The position numbers and the translations under genes are program-made. Below the pieces are notes generated by a model that ran no database searches, had not been told where the DNA came from, and saw only the letters and a list, made by a program, of their open reading frames with translations. From the NCBI GenBank assembly GCA_947564305.1, contig CANOBT010000041.1, positions 1 to 37,188 on the forward strand: a stretch of 37,188 nt of DNA. The letters run 5' to 3'. Source of the stretch: an uncultured Lachnospiraceae bacterium. Lineage in GTDB: Bacteria > Bacillota_A > Clostridia > Lachnospirales > Lachnospiraceae. This document shows positions 8,247 through 16,862 of this stretch, one piece after another (position 1 is the stretch's first letter; each line of letters starts with the position of its first letter).

Positions 8247-8921
8247 TTGAAAATATTGATTATAGAGGATGAAAAACTGCTGGCGGATTCTCTTCGCAGG
8301 CTTTTGGAAAATAAGGGATTTGATGTGGAAACCGTATATGACGGCGAGACGGGGGTGGAGTATGCAAAGCTGGAAATTTATGACCTTTTGGTTTTGGATG
8401 TGATGCTTCCAAAGCTCAATGGCTATGAAGCTGCCAGAGAAATCCGCTCGAGGCGTTTGGGAGTACCGATTCTGATGCTGACTGCAAAATCGGATTTGGA
8501 GGATAGGATTACAGGTTTGGATTCAGGTGCCGATTACTATCTGACCAAACCATTTGATACAAGGGAATTTTTGGCCTGCATCAATGCACTGCTGCGCAGG
8601 CAGGGAGCTCAGGTGGACGAAATGATATTTGGCAATACATCTTTGGATTTGGCTTCTGCTATGCTGGTCTGTGGCACAAATCGAGTTCGGCTTTCTGCAA
8701 AAGAGTTTGACATTATGCGTTTCCTTTTTCAGTCCAAAGAGAGGAACCTTTCCAAAGAGGCGATTCTTGCCAGAGTATGGGGCTATGACTCGGATGCCGT
8801 TGAGAATCATGTGGAAGTTTATATTGGTTTTTTGAGAAAAAAACTCGCCAGTATTGGTTCCAATATACGAATTGAAGCGATACGTAGACTGGGATACCAT
8901 TTGGAGGTCAGGAATGATTAA
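8247..8921 (+). CDS. OmpR/PhoB-family response regulator
   Basis: This is a DNA-binding response regulator of 224 residues. The receiver domain covers 1-115: acidic pair Glu7/Asp8, phospho-acceptor Asp51 in VLDVMLPKLNG, a Thr in MLTAKS, and Lys in YLTKPFD. A winged-helix domain follows (about 125-222), with AKEFDIMRFL and the NHVEVYIGFLRKKL recognition region. The start is TTG at 8247, supported by GGAGG 8 bases upstream. The longer upstream frame would run back into the promoter. The gene overlaps the kinase gene by 8 bases. The tandem TTTCAG motif before this gene is a good candidate for its own binding site. Confidence 0.93.
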   Translation: MKILIIEDEKLLADSLRRLLENKGFDVETVYDGETGVEYAKLEIYDLLVLDVMLPKLNGYEAAREIRSRRLGVPILMLTAKSDLEDRITGLDSGADYYLTKPFDTREFLACINALLRRQGAQVDEMIFGNTSLDLASAMLVCGTNRVRLSAKEFDIMRFLFQSKERNLSKEAILARVWGYDSDAVENHVEVYIGFLRKKLASIGSNIRIEAIRRLGYHLEVRND

Positions 8922-10176
8922 AAAATTGAGATGGAAATTTGTCATGATCAATATGATGATCGTGACTATCATGCTCTGTGTCATTTTAGGTCTGGTGTAT
9001 CATTTTACAAAAGAAAATGTAGAGGCAAACAGCATTAATATGATGCAGAATATTGCAAATCGTCCGTTTGGAATGGAGCGTCCAGGGGAATTGAAGGATG
9101 AAGTGAGATTGCCGTATTTTACACTCCAGATCGAGCCGGGAGGCGAAGTGGAAGCGACTGGTGGGGGATATTACGATTTATCGGACGAGGAATTTTTGCA
9201 GAGCTTGACAAAAGAAGTATTTGAATCACACAAAGAACTTGCAATTATAGAGGAATACAATCTACGGTATTATCATATGGTCACGCCAATGTTTCAGCGT
9301 ATTGTATTTGCGGATATTTCAAATGAACTGGCTACATTAAACGGATTGATGAGAATTTGTTTTTTGATTGGCGGAATCGGTTTTTTTGCATTTCTGTGGA
9401 TTAGCATTTTGCTGGCGAAGTGGGCTGTGAAGCCTGTGGAACTGGCATGGAAACAGCAGCGCCAGTTTGTTGCGGATGCCTCTCATGAGCTGAAAACGCC
9501 ATTGACAGTGATTATGACAAATGCGGAGTTGATGCAGAGTCCGGAATATGATGAAGAAAATAAAACACATTTTCTGGAAAGTGTTTTAACGATGTCCAGG
9601 CAGATGCGTAGGCTGATTGAACAGATGTTGGAATTAGCCAGAACAGACAGTATGCAGAACAAAATGATTCGCAGTCCTGTTGATTTCAGCAAACTAGTCT
9701 ATGATGCAGTTCTTCCCTTTGAAGCGCTCTTTTTTGAAAAAGACCTGACTTTAAATGTGCAGGTGGAGGATGGGATTCAGGTGATAGGGGCAAATGCGCA
9801 GCTTAGGCAGGTTGTGGAGATTTTATTGGACAATGCCTGGAAATATTCCAAGGATTCCGGGAATACGTGGATAGACCTGAAAAGACAGGGAAAGCATCAA
9901 TGTGTGCTGTCTGTTGCAAATGAGGGTACGGAGATGATGCCTGACGAGCTGAAACATATATTCAAGCGCTTTTACCGTGTGGATAGTGCACGCAGCCGGG
10001 GCGGAGGTTTTGGTCTGGGACTCTCCATTGCACGAAATATTGTGATACAGCACAAAGGAAAAATTTGGGTGGAAAGCAAAAATGGAATGAACCGCTTTTC
10101 TGTGAAATTGCCATACAAGCCGCGTTACGACAGTTCAAATATTTTTCACAAAATATCTCATATTTTTTCAGCATGA
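8914..10176 (+). CDS. Membrane sensor histidine kinase
   Basis: The partner kinase of the preceding regulator is 420 residues. It has two membrane helices, about 10-30 and 146-170, enclosing a small extracytoplasmic domain of about 115 residues with no recognisable sensor fold. There is no PAS domain. The phospho-acceptor is His191 in ASHELKTPL. The ATPase domain shows an N box (DNAWKYS) and a G box (GFGLGLSIA). The start at 8914 overlaps the regulator's stop, with TTGGAGGTCAGGA as ribosome site, so translation is coupled. The signal cannot be inferred from sequence. The last codons overlap the next TTTCAG site. Confidence 0.92.
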   Translation: MIKKLRWKFVMINMMIVTIMLCVILGLVYHFTKENVEANSINMMQNIANRPFGMERPGELKDEVRLPYFTLQIEPGGEVEATGGGYYDLSDEEFLQSLTKEVFESHKELAIIEEYNLRYYHMVTPMFQRIVFADISNELATLNGLMRICFLIGGIGFFAFLWISILLAKWAVKPVELAWKQQRQFVADASHELKTPLTVIMTNAELMQSPEYDEENKTHFLESVLTMSRQMRRLIEQMLELARTDSMQNKMIRSPVDFSKLVYDAVLPFEALFFEKDLTLNVQVEDGIQVIGANAQLRQVVEILLDNAWKYSKDSGNTWIDLKRQGKHQCVLSVANEGTEMMPDELKHIFKRFYRVDSARSRGGGFGLGLSIARNIVIQHKGKIWVESKNGMNRFSVKLPYKPRYDSSNIFHKISHIFSA

Positions 10177-10198
10177 TTTCAGCAAATATGATTACAAT
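10166..10198 (+). promoter_or_regulatory. Second tandem TTTCAG site and promoter before the 63-residue gene
   Basis: TTTCAG occurs at 10166-10171 and 10177-10182, again 11 bp apart. It is followed after exactly 10 bp by TACAAT (10193-10198). The geometry is identical to that at 8174-8206. A further TTTCAC at 10144-10149 lies two turns upstream. It probably drives the gene at 10271 under control of the adjacent response regulator. Confidence 0.6.
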
Positions 10199-10270
10199 GG
10201 CCTTGTAATATGTAAGAAACCATATTGAGAAGAACTTCCATAGTTCGATGATTACAAGGAGATATTTCAT

Positions 10271-10462
10271 ATGAGCAATTACAATACCTTTGAAAATCCA
10301 TCTAATACATTGATGTCGGCGTTTACGAATTTAAAGCAGCAGCAATATGCACTGAATATGCAGATACGGTTGGCCATGCAGATTCATGATGCACAGGCTC
10401 AGGAAGATTTGGAAAAAGAAATGGAAGAGATTACCGAGCAGATTAAAAGCTTTAGTATATAA
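10271..10462 (+). CDS. 63-residue orphan protein linked to the two-component system
   Basis: I do not recognise the family. The protein is soluble, rich in Gln, Met and Glu. A central helix-forming stretch (about 20-58) contains LKQQQYALNMQIRLAMQIHD and a charged heptad-like tail (EDLEKEMEEITEQIK). There is no cysteine, signal peptide or membrane span. The coding call is supported by the ribosome site AAGGAG, its position between two other genes, and an upstream promoter that shares the tandem TTTCAG element with the two-component operon. It is likely an output or feedback component of that system, which is inference from the shared motif. Confidence 0.7.
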   Translation: MSNYNTFENPSNTLMSAFTNLKQQQYALNMQIRLAMQIHDAQAQEDLEKEMEEITEQIKSFSI

Positions 10463-10527
10463 TTGTCTGTAAATATATGTATGTTTTGCGGGGGATGGGG
10501 CGTGAGCGGTAATCATGAACCGCGGCA

Positions 10528-10556
10528 TTGCATTTCATTAAGGTTTCAGTTAGAAT
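10528..10556 (+). promoter_or_regulatory. DNA polymerase gene promoter with TTTCA repeats in its spacer
   Basis: TTGCAT (10528-10533), a 17-bp spacer and TAGAAT (10551-10556) form a plausible promoter. TTTCAT (10533-10538) and TTTCAG (10544-10549), 11 bp apart, fill the spacer, so binding there should repress this promoter. Alternatively, a poorer -10 (GATATT, 10561-10566) would give a geometry near that of the other two sites. Confidence 0.45.
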
Positions 10557-10598
10557 AGGAGATATTACCGGATAAAGTCTGCCTGTTCAAAAGGGGAT

Positions 10599-10617
10599 AA
10601 GGATTATAGGAATCCTT
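10599..10617 (+). repeat. Small hairpin in the leader of the DNA polymerase gene
   Basis: AAGGATT and AATCCTT pair as a 7-bp stem with loop ATAGG, 38 bases before the start codon. An overlapping alternative pairing (CAAAAGG with CCTTTTG) is possible. There is no T-run, so it is not a standard terminator. Confidence 0.35.
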
Positions 10618-10655
10618 TTGAGATATAGACGAAACTGAAAGGAAGGGAGCCTGCA

Positions 10656-11855
10656 ATGCAGCCTGTGATTTTTCATATTGATGTAAATTCCGCATATTTA
10701 AGCTGGACGGCAGTAGAGCAGTTAAAGAATGGGGCAAATGTGGATTTGCGGGAAATTCCCTCCATTATCGGGGGAGACAAAAAGTCTCGGCACGGCGTCG
10801 TCCTTGCAAAGTCTATCCCGGCGAAAAAATACGGGATTCATACAGGAGAACCCGTGGTGAATGCATTCCACAAGTGTCCTAATCTGGTGATGGAACCTCC
10901 AAACCATAAGATGTACCGTGAAAAAAGCGAAAAACTGATGGAATATCTGCGAGGATTCACCACAAAGATTGAGCAGGTCAGTGTGGACGAATGTTATATG
11001 GATTTTACTGAGATTGCCGCGCAGTATCCCTCTCCGTTGGATGCTGCCTTTTTGATGAAAAACGGAATACGGGAGAAATTTGGCTTTACAGTCAATATTG
11101 GAATCTCAGAGAATAAACTTCTTGCAAAAATGGCATCAGATTTTGAGAAACCGGATAAAGTGCATACTTTATTTGTAAAAGAAGTTCCCGCTAAAATGTG
11201 GCCGCTGCCTGTCGGTGAATTATTTATGGCAGGAAAGTCCAGTGTGGATGTTTTAAAAAAGTTGGAGATTTATACGATAGGTGCACTGGCAAATGCAAAG
11301 CCTGAGCTGATTGAATTGCATTTGAAAAGTCATGGAAAAATGCTGTGGGAATTTGCCAATGGAATCGACCACTCTGTTGTTCATTGGGAGCAGGCGGAGG
11401 CAAAGGGAATCGGAAATTCCACGACGCTGGCTTCTGATGCTGCGACGTATGAGGAGGTAAAAAACGTATTCGCCACCCTTGCAGAAAGTGTAGGCAGGCG
11501 TTTGAGGAAGGCGGGACAGAAAGCTTATATGGTCAGTATGGAAATTAAATATCACGATTTTCAGACCATGTCCCATCAGATGCAGCTTTCCAAACCAACG
11601 AATGATGAACAGGTGTTGTATGACAGCGCCTGCCGGTTGTTTTTGGAAGTCTGGAACCAGGAGCCGGTGCGCCTTTTGGGAATCCGTACAGCAAAACTTG
11701 TGGACGCTGCGGAGCCAGAGCAGTTGTCCATTTTTGACATAGTGCTGCAAAAACCGGTTGATGAAAAGCATGAAAGGTTGAATGCAGCGATGATGAAGAT
11801 TAAGAAAAAATACGGTGAGGATGCCGTGATGAAAGCAAGCCGAATGAAAAAATGA
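10656..11855 (+). CDS. dinB: Y-family DNA polymerase (Pol IV type)
   Basis: This is an error-prone translesion DNA polymerase. The palm catalytic residues are seen as Asp9 (HIDVNSA) and Asp111-Glu112 (SVDECYMDF). The fingers motif includes a GVVLAKSIPAKKYGI-like segment, and the helix-hairpin-helix and little-finger regions follow. Near the C-terminus, EQLSIFDI (around 353-360) fits the sliding-clamp binding motif QLxLF. The length of 399 residues is full. The ribosome site is GAAAGGAAGGGAG. The last 56 bases overlap the convergent VanZ-like gene. No LexA-type SOS box is evident, so control through the adjacent TTTCA repeats is worth considering. The closeness to UmuC-like clostridial polymerases makes the exact paralogue name slightly uncertain. 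Confidence 0.9.
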   Translation: MQPVIFHIDVNSAYLSWTAVEQLKNGANVDLREIPSIIGGDKKSRHGVVLAKSIPAKKYGIHTGEPVVNAFHKCPNLVMEPPNHKMYREKSEKLMEYLRGFTTKIEQVSVDECYMDFTEIAAQYPSPLDAAFLMKNGIREKFGFTVNIGISENKLLAKMASDFEKPDKVHTLFVKEVPAKMWPLPVGELFMAGKSSVDVLKKLEIYTIGALANAKPELIELHLKSHGKMLWEFANGIDHSVVHWEQAEAKGIGNSTTLASDAATYEEVKNVFATLAESVGRRLRKAGQKAYMVSMEIKYHDFQTMSHQMQLSKPTNDEQVLYDSACRLFLEVWNQEPVRLLGIRTAKLVDAAEPEQLSIFDIVLQKPVDEKHERLNAAMMKIKKKYGEDAVMKASRMKK

Positions 11856-12312
11856 TGAGCTTTACAATTAGGACGCCAAAGAAAACGCCAATGCTGTCAA
11901 TCCCCACGTCCTTTACAGAAGGACCACGTCCGGCGACAAAGGATTGATGGTATTCATCTCCGGCTGCAAATGCGACGCAGATCAATGCGGCGGTCCATAG
12001 CAGTGCCATTCCACGCAGGCCATATACATAAAGGGGGAATGACACTGCTAAGGCCAGTACAAAATATTCTGTTATATGTGCCAATTTTCGGATGGGATGT
12101 TCGATTTGAAAGGCATACTGTTCAATCTCTTGTTTATCAAGTCCTTTTTCAAAAATATCATTTGTAATTTCTATTACTCTATAACTAAAATCCATACTCA
12201 GATTTCCGGAGGCTTGTGCATCCTGCGCTGAAAAGCCAAAGATTATATACATCATGAACAGTGCAGGGAGTAAGGAAAGTGGCTTCAAAAAGAAAGATAT
12301 ATTTTGTTTCAT
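11800..12312 (-). CDS. VanZ-like membrane protein
   Basis: This is a 170-residue integral membrane protein. It has an N-terminal helix (about 8-27) and three more helices near 80-100, 105-120 and 140-160. The VanZ-family signature is present as DEYHQSFVAGRGPSVKDVGIDSIG, split here only by comparison with the family's DE-HQ...R..s..D...n..G pattern. VanZ itself gives low-level teicoplanin resistance, but most homologues have no assigned role. I chose the ATG at 12312 because AGGAG lies 11 bases upstream and a hydrophobic start follows. The longer upstream frame lacks these. The 3' end overlaps the convergent dinB gene by 56 bases with no terminator between them. Confidence 0.85.
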   Translation of the reverse strand: MKQNISFFLKPLSLLPALFMMYIIFGFSAQDAQASGNLSMDFSYRVIEITNDIFEKGLDKQEIEQYAFQIEHPIRKLAHITEYFVLALAVSFPLYVYGLRGMALLWTAALICVAFAAGDEYHQSFVAGRGPSVKDVGIDSIGVFFGVLIVKLIIFSFGLLSSRHPHRIFS

Positions 12313-12367
12313 AATGCTAATTGCTCCTATACATTGTTTCAAAAGGTTTTTACTCGTATCGTTTTTT

Positions 12368-12396
12368 AGTATGCCACGGTTTTTTATATTTGTAAA
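12368..12396 (-). promoter_or_regulatory. Putative promoter of the VanZ-like gene
   Basis: On the minus strand, TTTACA (plus 12391-12396), a 17-bp spacer and CATACT (12368-12373) lie about 55 bases before the start codon. Confidence 0.5.
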
Positions 12397-12568
12397 GTAT
12401 CTGAAAGTGTGAACTGTTATTTGCATCATTCTCAGGTTTGTGTTATTCTATACAAGGCAGCAGGGACATTAAAATCTTTTGATAAAAGTGAGTCATTTTG
12501 ATGTCAGAATCATAGAATAAATATATCGATTAAAAAAATTCTCTTTAAAATCCAGGAGGAGCATACAT

Positions 12569-14035
12569 ATGAAGTTAAGCCAGTTATTAGAACGTTTGGA
12601 ATACGAGGTGGTGCAGGGAAGCGACCAGACAGAAATCACGACTCTAATTAATGATTCCCGCAAAGTAGAGAAGGATTCTGTATTTGTCTGTATCAGCGGT
12701 GCGGTTTCGGACGGACATCGGTTTGCAGAGGAGGTCGCGAAAAAGGGAGCAGCGGCTTTGGTTGTGGAAAAGGATGTAACAGTCTCAGAGGAAGTAAGTG
12801 TGATACGGGTGAGAGATACCCGCTATGCGCTGGCACTGATGTCCGCGTCATATTTCGGTTATCCTGCGGATAAACTGAAAGTGATTGGAATTACCGGAAC
12901 AAAGGGAAAAACAACCACAACCTATATGATTAAATCTATTTTAGAGGATGTGGGGCATAAGGTGGGATTAATCGGAACCATTGAGGCAATTATTGGAGAG
13001 AAGAAGATTCCGGCTGCAAATACAACACCGGAATCCTATACGATTCACAAGTATTTTGCTGAAATGGTAGAGGCAGGCTGTGACAGTGTGGTTATGGAGG
13101 TATCCTCTCAAGGGCTGATGCTGCACAGGACCGCAGGGATTCCATTTGAAATCGGGATTTTTACGAATTTAGGGCATGACCATATCGGACCCAATGAACA
13201 TAAGGATTTTGACGATTATAAGCGCTGCAAGGGCTTGCTGTTCAGGCAGTGTAAGCTTGGAATTGCCAATATAGATGACCCTTATTTTGAAGATGTATTC
13301 CAAAAGGCTACCTGTAAAGTCGAGACATTTGGACTATCAGAGCAGGCAGATCTTCGGGCAGAGAACATGCATCTGGTGTCAAAACCGGGATATCTGGGTG
13401 TGGCTTATCATGTCAGCGGCCAGATGGATTTTGATGTGGAGATTGACATTCCAGGAACATTCAGTGTATATAACTCTCTGACAGCCATTGCAGTATGCGG
13501 GCATTTTGGAGTACCTGCAGAAGTCATTCAAAAGGCATTGAAAGCGGCAAAAGTGAAGGGACGTATCGAGATGGTGAAAGTTTCTGATGAATTTACTCTG
13601 ATGATCGATTATGCTCACAATGCCATGAGCCTTGAGAGCCTTTTGACGACCTTGAAGGAATATGACCCGACCCGTCTGGTCTGTCTGTTTGGATGCGGCG
13701 GAAATCGCTCCAAGGACCGCCGGTATGAGATGGGTGAGGTTTCCGGACGTTTGGCGGATTTGTCTATCATTACATCAGATAATCCGCGGTTCGAGGAGCC
13801 ACAGGCGATTATAGACGATATCAAGATTGGGATTGGAAAGACCTCTGGTAAATATGTAGAAATCTGTGATAGAAAAGAAGCGATTCGTTATGCCATTGCG
13901 AATGGGCAGCCAGGGGATGTCATTGTGCTGGCGGGAAAGGGACATGAGGATTATCAGGAAATCAAAGGGGTGAAATACCCTATGGACGAGAGAGTATTGA
14001 TTCAGGAGGTCCTGAAGGAACTTGCCGCAAATTAG
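12569..14035 (+). CDS. murE: UDP-MurNAc-L-Ala-D-Glu--meso-diaminopimelate ligase
   Basis: MurE adds the third residue to the peptidoglycan stem peptide in the cytoplasm, using ATP. The protein is 488 residues with the N-terminal UDP-binding domain, the ATP loop GITGTKGKTTTTY (about 107-119), and the C-terminal domain. The motif DNPRFEEP (about 404-411) carries the DNPR signature that marks enzymes adding meso-diaminopimelate rather than lysine. The ribosome site CAGGAGGAG is strong. It heads the long cluster and is separated from priA by 66 bases. A weak promoter candidate lies upstream (TTGATG at 12498-12503 with TATATC at 12522-12527, spacer 18). It is not with the other mur genes, at least within this window. 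Confidence 0.94.
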   Translation: MKLSQLLERLEYEVVQGSDQTEITTLINDSRKVEKDSVFVCISGAVSDGHRFAEEVAKKGAAALVVEKDVTVSEEVSVIRVRDTRYALALMSASYFGYPADKLKVIGITGTKGKTTTTYMIKSILEDVGHKVGLIGTIEAIIGEKKIPAANTTPESYTIHKYFAEMVEAGCDSVVMEVSSQGLMLHRTAGIPFEIGIFTNLGHDHIGPNEHKDFDDYKRCKGLLFRQCKLGIANIDDPYFEDVFQKATCKVETFGLSEQADLRAENMHLVSKPGYLGVAYHVSGQMDFDVEIDIPGTFSVYNSLTAIAVCGHFGVPAEVIQKALKAAKVKGRIEMVKVSDEFTLMIDYAHNAMSLESLLTTLKEYDPTRLVCLFGCGGNRSKDRRYEMGEVSGRLADLSIITSDNPRFEEPQAIIDDIKIGIGKTSGKYVEICDRKEAIRYAIANGQPGDVIVLAGKGHEDYQEIKGVKYPMDERVLIQEVLKELAAN

Positions 14036-14101
14036 TGTAAGAAGCCATCACAAAGTCACGGATGTACACAAACTATGTCAGAAAGAGAGAAAGGGATTTT
14101 C

Positions 14102-16330
14102 ATGTTTGCGAATATTATCGTAGATATCACTCATGAAAAACTGGATAAAATATTTCAATATAGAATTCCTGTACATCTGAAAGGTGAGCTTTCCGCAGGC
14201 ATGGAAGTTGTGGTTCCTTTTGGAAGGGGAAACCGTCTGACAAAAGGGTATGTGATTGGGTTTTCTGACACCTGTGACTATGATTTATCTAAAATAAAAG
14301 AGGTTCAGGAGATTTCTAAAAAAGGGATTGCCATTGAGGGAAAGCTTGTGGTGCTTGCGGCATGGATGAAGAATCACTATGGCGGTACTATGATTCAGGC
14401 ATTAAAGATGGTTCTGCCAATCCGACATCAGGAAAATGAAAAGGTGAAAAAGAAAGTCCGTCTTCTTCTGGATGAGGAGGAAGCGAAAAATAAGCTGGAA
14501 TATTATTTGGCGAAAAATCAGCGTGCAAGAGCCAGGCTTTTGGCTGCACTGTTAGATGAAAAAGAGTTGGATTATGAGTTGGTAAACAAGAAATTGAATA
14601 TTACACTCCCGGTGATTCATGCATTGGAAGAACAAGGTGTGGCTGCATTGGAATCGGAGAGAGTATATCGGAATCCAGTGAAGCAGCGGGAACAGGTGAG
14701 AAAGCAGATTACGTTTACAGCGGAACAACAGTATGCAGTGGAGCTGTTCTGGAAAGACTATGAAAAAAAGCAATACGGCACCTATCTGATTCATGGAGTC
14801 ACCGGAAGTGGTAAGACGGAAGTTTATATCGAGATGATACGTAAGGTGGTGAAGTCCGGACGTCAGGCAATCGTTCTGATTCCGGAGATTGCACTGACAT
14901 TTCAGACAGTTATGCGGTTCTATCGCAGCTTTGGGGAACGTGTGTCGATTATGAATTCGCGTCTGTCTGCCGGGGAACGGTACGACCAAATGATGCGGGC
15001 CAAAGAGGGGAAGGTGGATGTGATGATCGGCCCTCGTTCCGCATTATTCACTCCATTTCCTGATTTGGGGCTGATTGTCATTGATGAAGAGCATGAAAAT
15101 ACATACAAAAGTGAGCAGGTGCCCCGGTATCATGCGAGGGAAACGGCTATTGCACGGGCCGAAATGGAGCATGCCAGCGTAGTGCTTGGTTCGGCCACTC
15201 CTTCTTTGGAGGCCATGTACCGGGCAAAGGAAGGCTCTTACCGTCTGTTGGAATTAAAGAACCGTTCCGGACAGCAGGAGATGGCTCAGGTACATACGGT
15301 AGACTTACGAGCAGAAATGAGAAACGGGAACCGCTCCATTTTAAGTGTAAAGCTGCAGGAATTGATGGCAGACCGCCTGGAAAAGAAGGAGCAGGTTATG
15401 CTGTTTTTAAATCGACGGGGTTATGCCGGTTTCGTGTCCTGCAGGGAGTGCGGCTATGTGGCAAAGTGTCCTCACTGTGACGTATCTTTGTCCTCCCATA
15501 GAAATGGGAAGCTGGTGTGCCATTATTGTGGATATGAGGAGGAAAAATATACGGTCTGTCCAGAGTGTGGTTCCAGGCATATTGGAGAGTTCCGGGCCGG
15601 GACACAGCAGATTGAAGATGTTGTAAAGAAGCAGTTCCCGCAGGCCAGGGTATTGCGCATGGACATGGATACCACGAGAGAGAAAGATGGACATGAAAAA
15701 ATACTGGCTGCATTTGCCAATGAGGAGGCAGATGTCTTAGTGGGAACGCAAATGATTGTGAAGGGGCATGATTTTCCAAATGTGACCTTGGTGGGGATTC
15801 TGGCGGCTGATATGTCGTTATATTCTGATGATTACCGGTCTGGAGAGCGTACGTTTCAGCTGCTTACCCAGGCGGCAGGCCGGGCAGGGCGAGGTGAGAA
15901 AAAAGGAGAAGCAGTGATTCAGACATATAGTCCGGAGCATTATGCCATTGTAACAGCGGCAGCGCAGGATTATGAGGCTTTTTATCAGGAGGAAATTCGT
16001 TACCGGGAACTGATGGGATATCCGCCGGTAGAAAATTTGCTGGCAGTGTTGGTAAGCTGTAAAGATGAGGTTCATTTGGAAATCGGATGTAAGTATTTGA
16101 AAGAGTATGCGTTCCGGGTGCAGAAAGATGCGCAGATAGAGGTGATTGGACCAGCCAGTCCGGGAATTGGAAAAATAAATGACATATATCGAAAAGTACT
16201 CTACCTAAAAGCTGAAAGATATGATACACTAGTAAGGATGAAAAATAGGCTGGAAGAATATATTGAAATAAACGATGGTTTTCAAACAATGCGGATTCAA
16301 TTTGATTTTAATCCGATGCAGGTGTTTTAG
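14102..16330 (+). CDS. priA: Primosomal protein N' (replication restart helicase)
   Basis: PriA recognises stalled replication forks and reloads the replisome with its 3'-5' helicase activity. The 742 residues show the N-terminal DNA-binding domain (FANIIVDI...), Walker A GVTGSGKTEVY (about 231-241), DEEH (about 326), and an inserted zinc region with eight cysteines (about 446-488). The helicase motifs GTQMIVKGHDFPNV and QAAGRAGR follow. I chose ATG at 14102 because AGAAAGGGA precedes it; the ATG at 14075 has no ribosome site. It opens the conserved Firmicutes series priA-def-fmt. Confidence 0.95.
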   Translation: MFANIIVDITHEKLDKIFQYRIPVHLKGELSAGMEVVVPFGRGNRLTKGYVIGFSDTCDYDLSKIKEVQEISKKGIAIEGKLVVLAAWMKNHYGGTMIQALKMVLPIRHQENEKVKKKVRLLLDEEEAKNKLEYYLAKNQRARARLLAALLDEKELDYELVNKKLNITLPVIHALEEQGVAALESERVYRNPVKQREQVRKQITFTAEQQYAVELFWKDYEKKQYGTYLIHGVTGSGKTEVYIEMIRKVVKSGRQAIVLIPEIALTFQTVMRFYRSFGERVSIMNSRLSAGERYDQMMRAKEGKVDVMIGPRSALFTPFPDLGLIVIDEEHENTYKSEQVPRYHARETAIARAEMEHASVVLGSATPSLEAMYRAKEGSYRLLELKNRSGQQEMAQVHTVDLRAEMRNGNRSILSVKLQELMADRLEKKEQVMLFLNRRGYAGFVSCRECGYVAKCPHCDVSLSSHRNGKLVCHYCGYEEEKYTVCPECGSRHIGEFRAGTQQIEDVVKKQFPQARVLRMDMDTTREKDGHEKILAAFANEEADVLVGTQMIVKGHDFPNVTLVGILAADMSLYSDDYRSGERTFQLLTQAAGRAGRGEKKGEAVIQTYSPEHYAIVTAAAQDYEAFYQEEIRYRELMGYPPVENLLAVLVSCKDEVHLEIGCKYLKEYAFRVQKDAQIEVIGPASPGIGKINDIYRKVLYLKAERYDTLVRMKNRLEEYIEINDGFQTMRIQFDFNPMQVF

Positions 16331-16380
16331 AATAGATAAAAGTATTGAGACTGGTGAATATTAAGGAGGACAGGGAAATC

Positions 16381-16860
16381 ATGGCAATAAGAGAGGTTCG
16401 CGAAATAGGGGATGATATTCTGGCAAAACCATGTAAGTTGGTTCCGAAGATGACTCTTCGCACAAAGATTTTGATTAATGATATGTTGGACACGATGTAT
16501 GAAAAAACAGGGGTGGGCCTTGCGGCGCCTCAGGTTGGGATACTGAAGCAGATTGTGGTGATTGATATTGGGGAAGGAGACGGACCGTTGGTATTGATCA
16601 ATCCGGAGATATTGGAATTTTCCGGTGAACAGACCGGAGAGGAGGCATGCCTGAGTGTACCTGGAAAGTACGGGATTGTGACCAGACCCAACTACGTAAA
16701 AGTACGTGCGTTTGATGAGAATATGGAAGAGTTTGTGGTGGAAGGGGAAGAGCTTTTAGCCAGAGCGTTATGTCATGAAATTGACCATTTATCAGGACAA
16801 CTGTATGTGTACAAGACCGAGGACGGACTTCATGATGCTGTCAATGAGGAGGATGAGTAA
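16381..16860 (+). CDS. def: Peptide deformylase
   Basis: This enzyme removes the formyl group from nascent proteins. The three family motifs are seen: GVGLAAPQ (about 44-51), ACLSVPG with metal ligand Cys90, and HEIDH with ligands His132 and His136 and catalytic Glu133. The second motif reads EEACLS where most enzymes have EGCLS. At 159 residues it is a compact type 1 enzyme. The start at 16381 follows TTAAGGAGGACAGG; an in-frame ATG at 16345 lies before that site and is unlikely. It is 50 bases after priA and 2 bases before fmt. Confidence 0.95.
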   Translation: MAIREVREIGDDILAKPCKLVPKMTLRTKILINDMLDTMYEKTGVGLAAPQVGILKQIVVIDIGEGDGPLVLINPEILEFSGEQTGEEACLSVPGKYGIVTRPNYVKVRAFDENMEEFVVEGEELLARALCHEIDHLSGQLYVYKTEDGLHDAVNEEDE

Positions 16861-16862
16861 TC

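Noticed and set aside
10506..10523. GCGGT/ACCGC hairpin after the 63-residue gene
   Set aside because: The stem is 5 bp, without a T-run; it is too weak to call.
11253..11771. Minus-strand open frame of 172 codons inside dinB
   Set aside because: It is antisense to a confidently identified polymerase and has no start signals or recognisable protein features.
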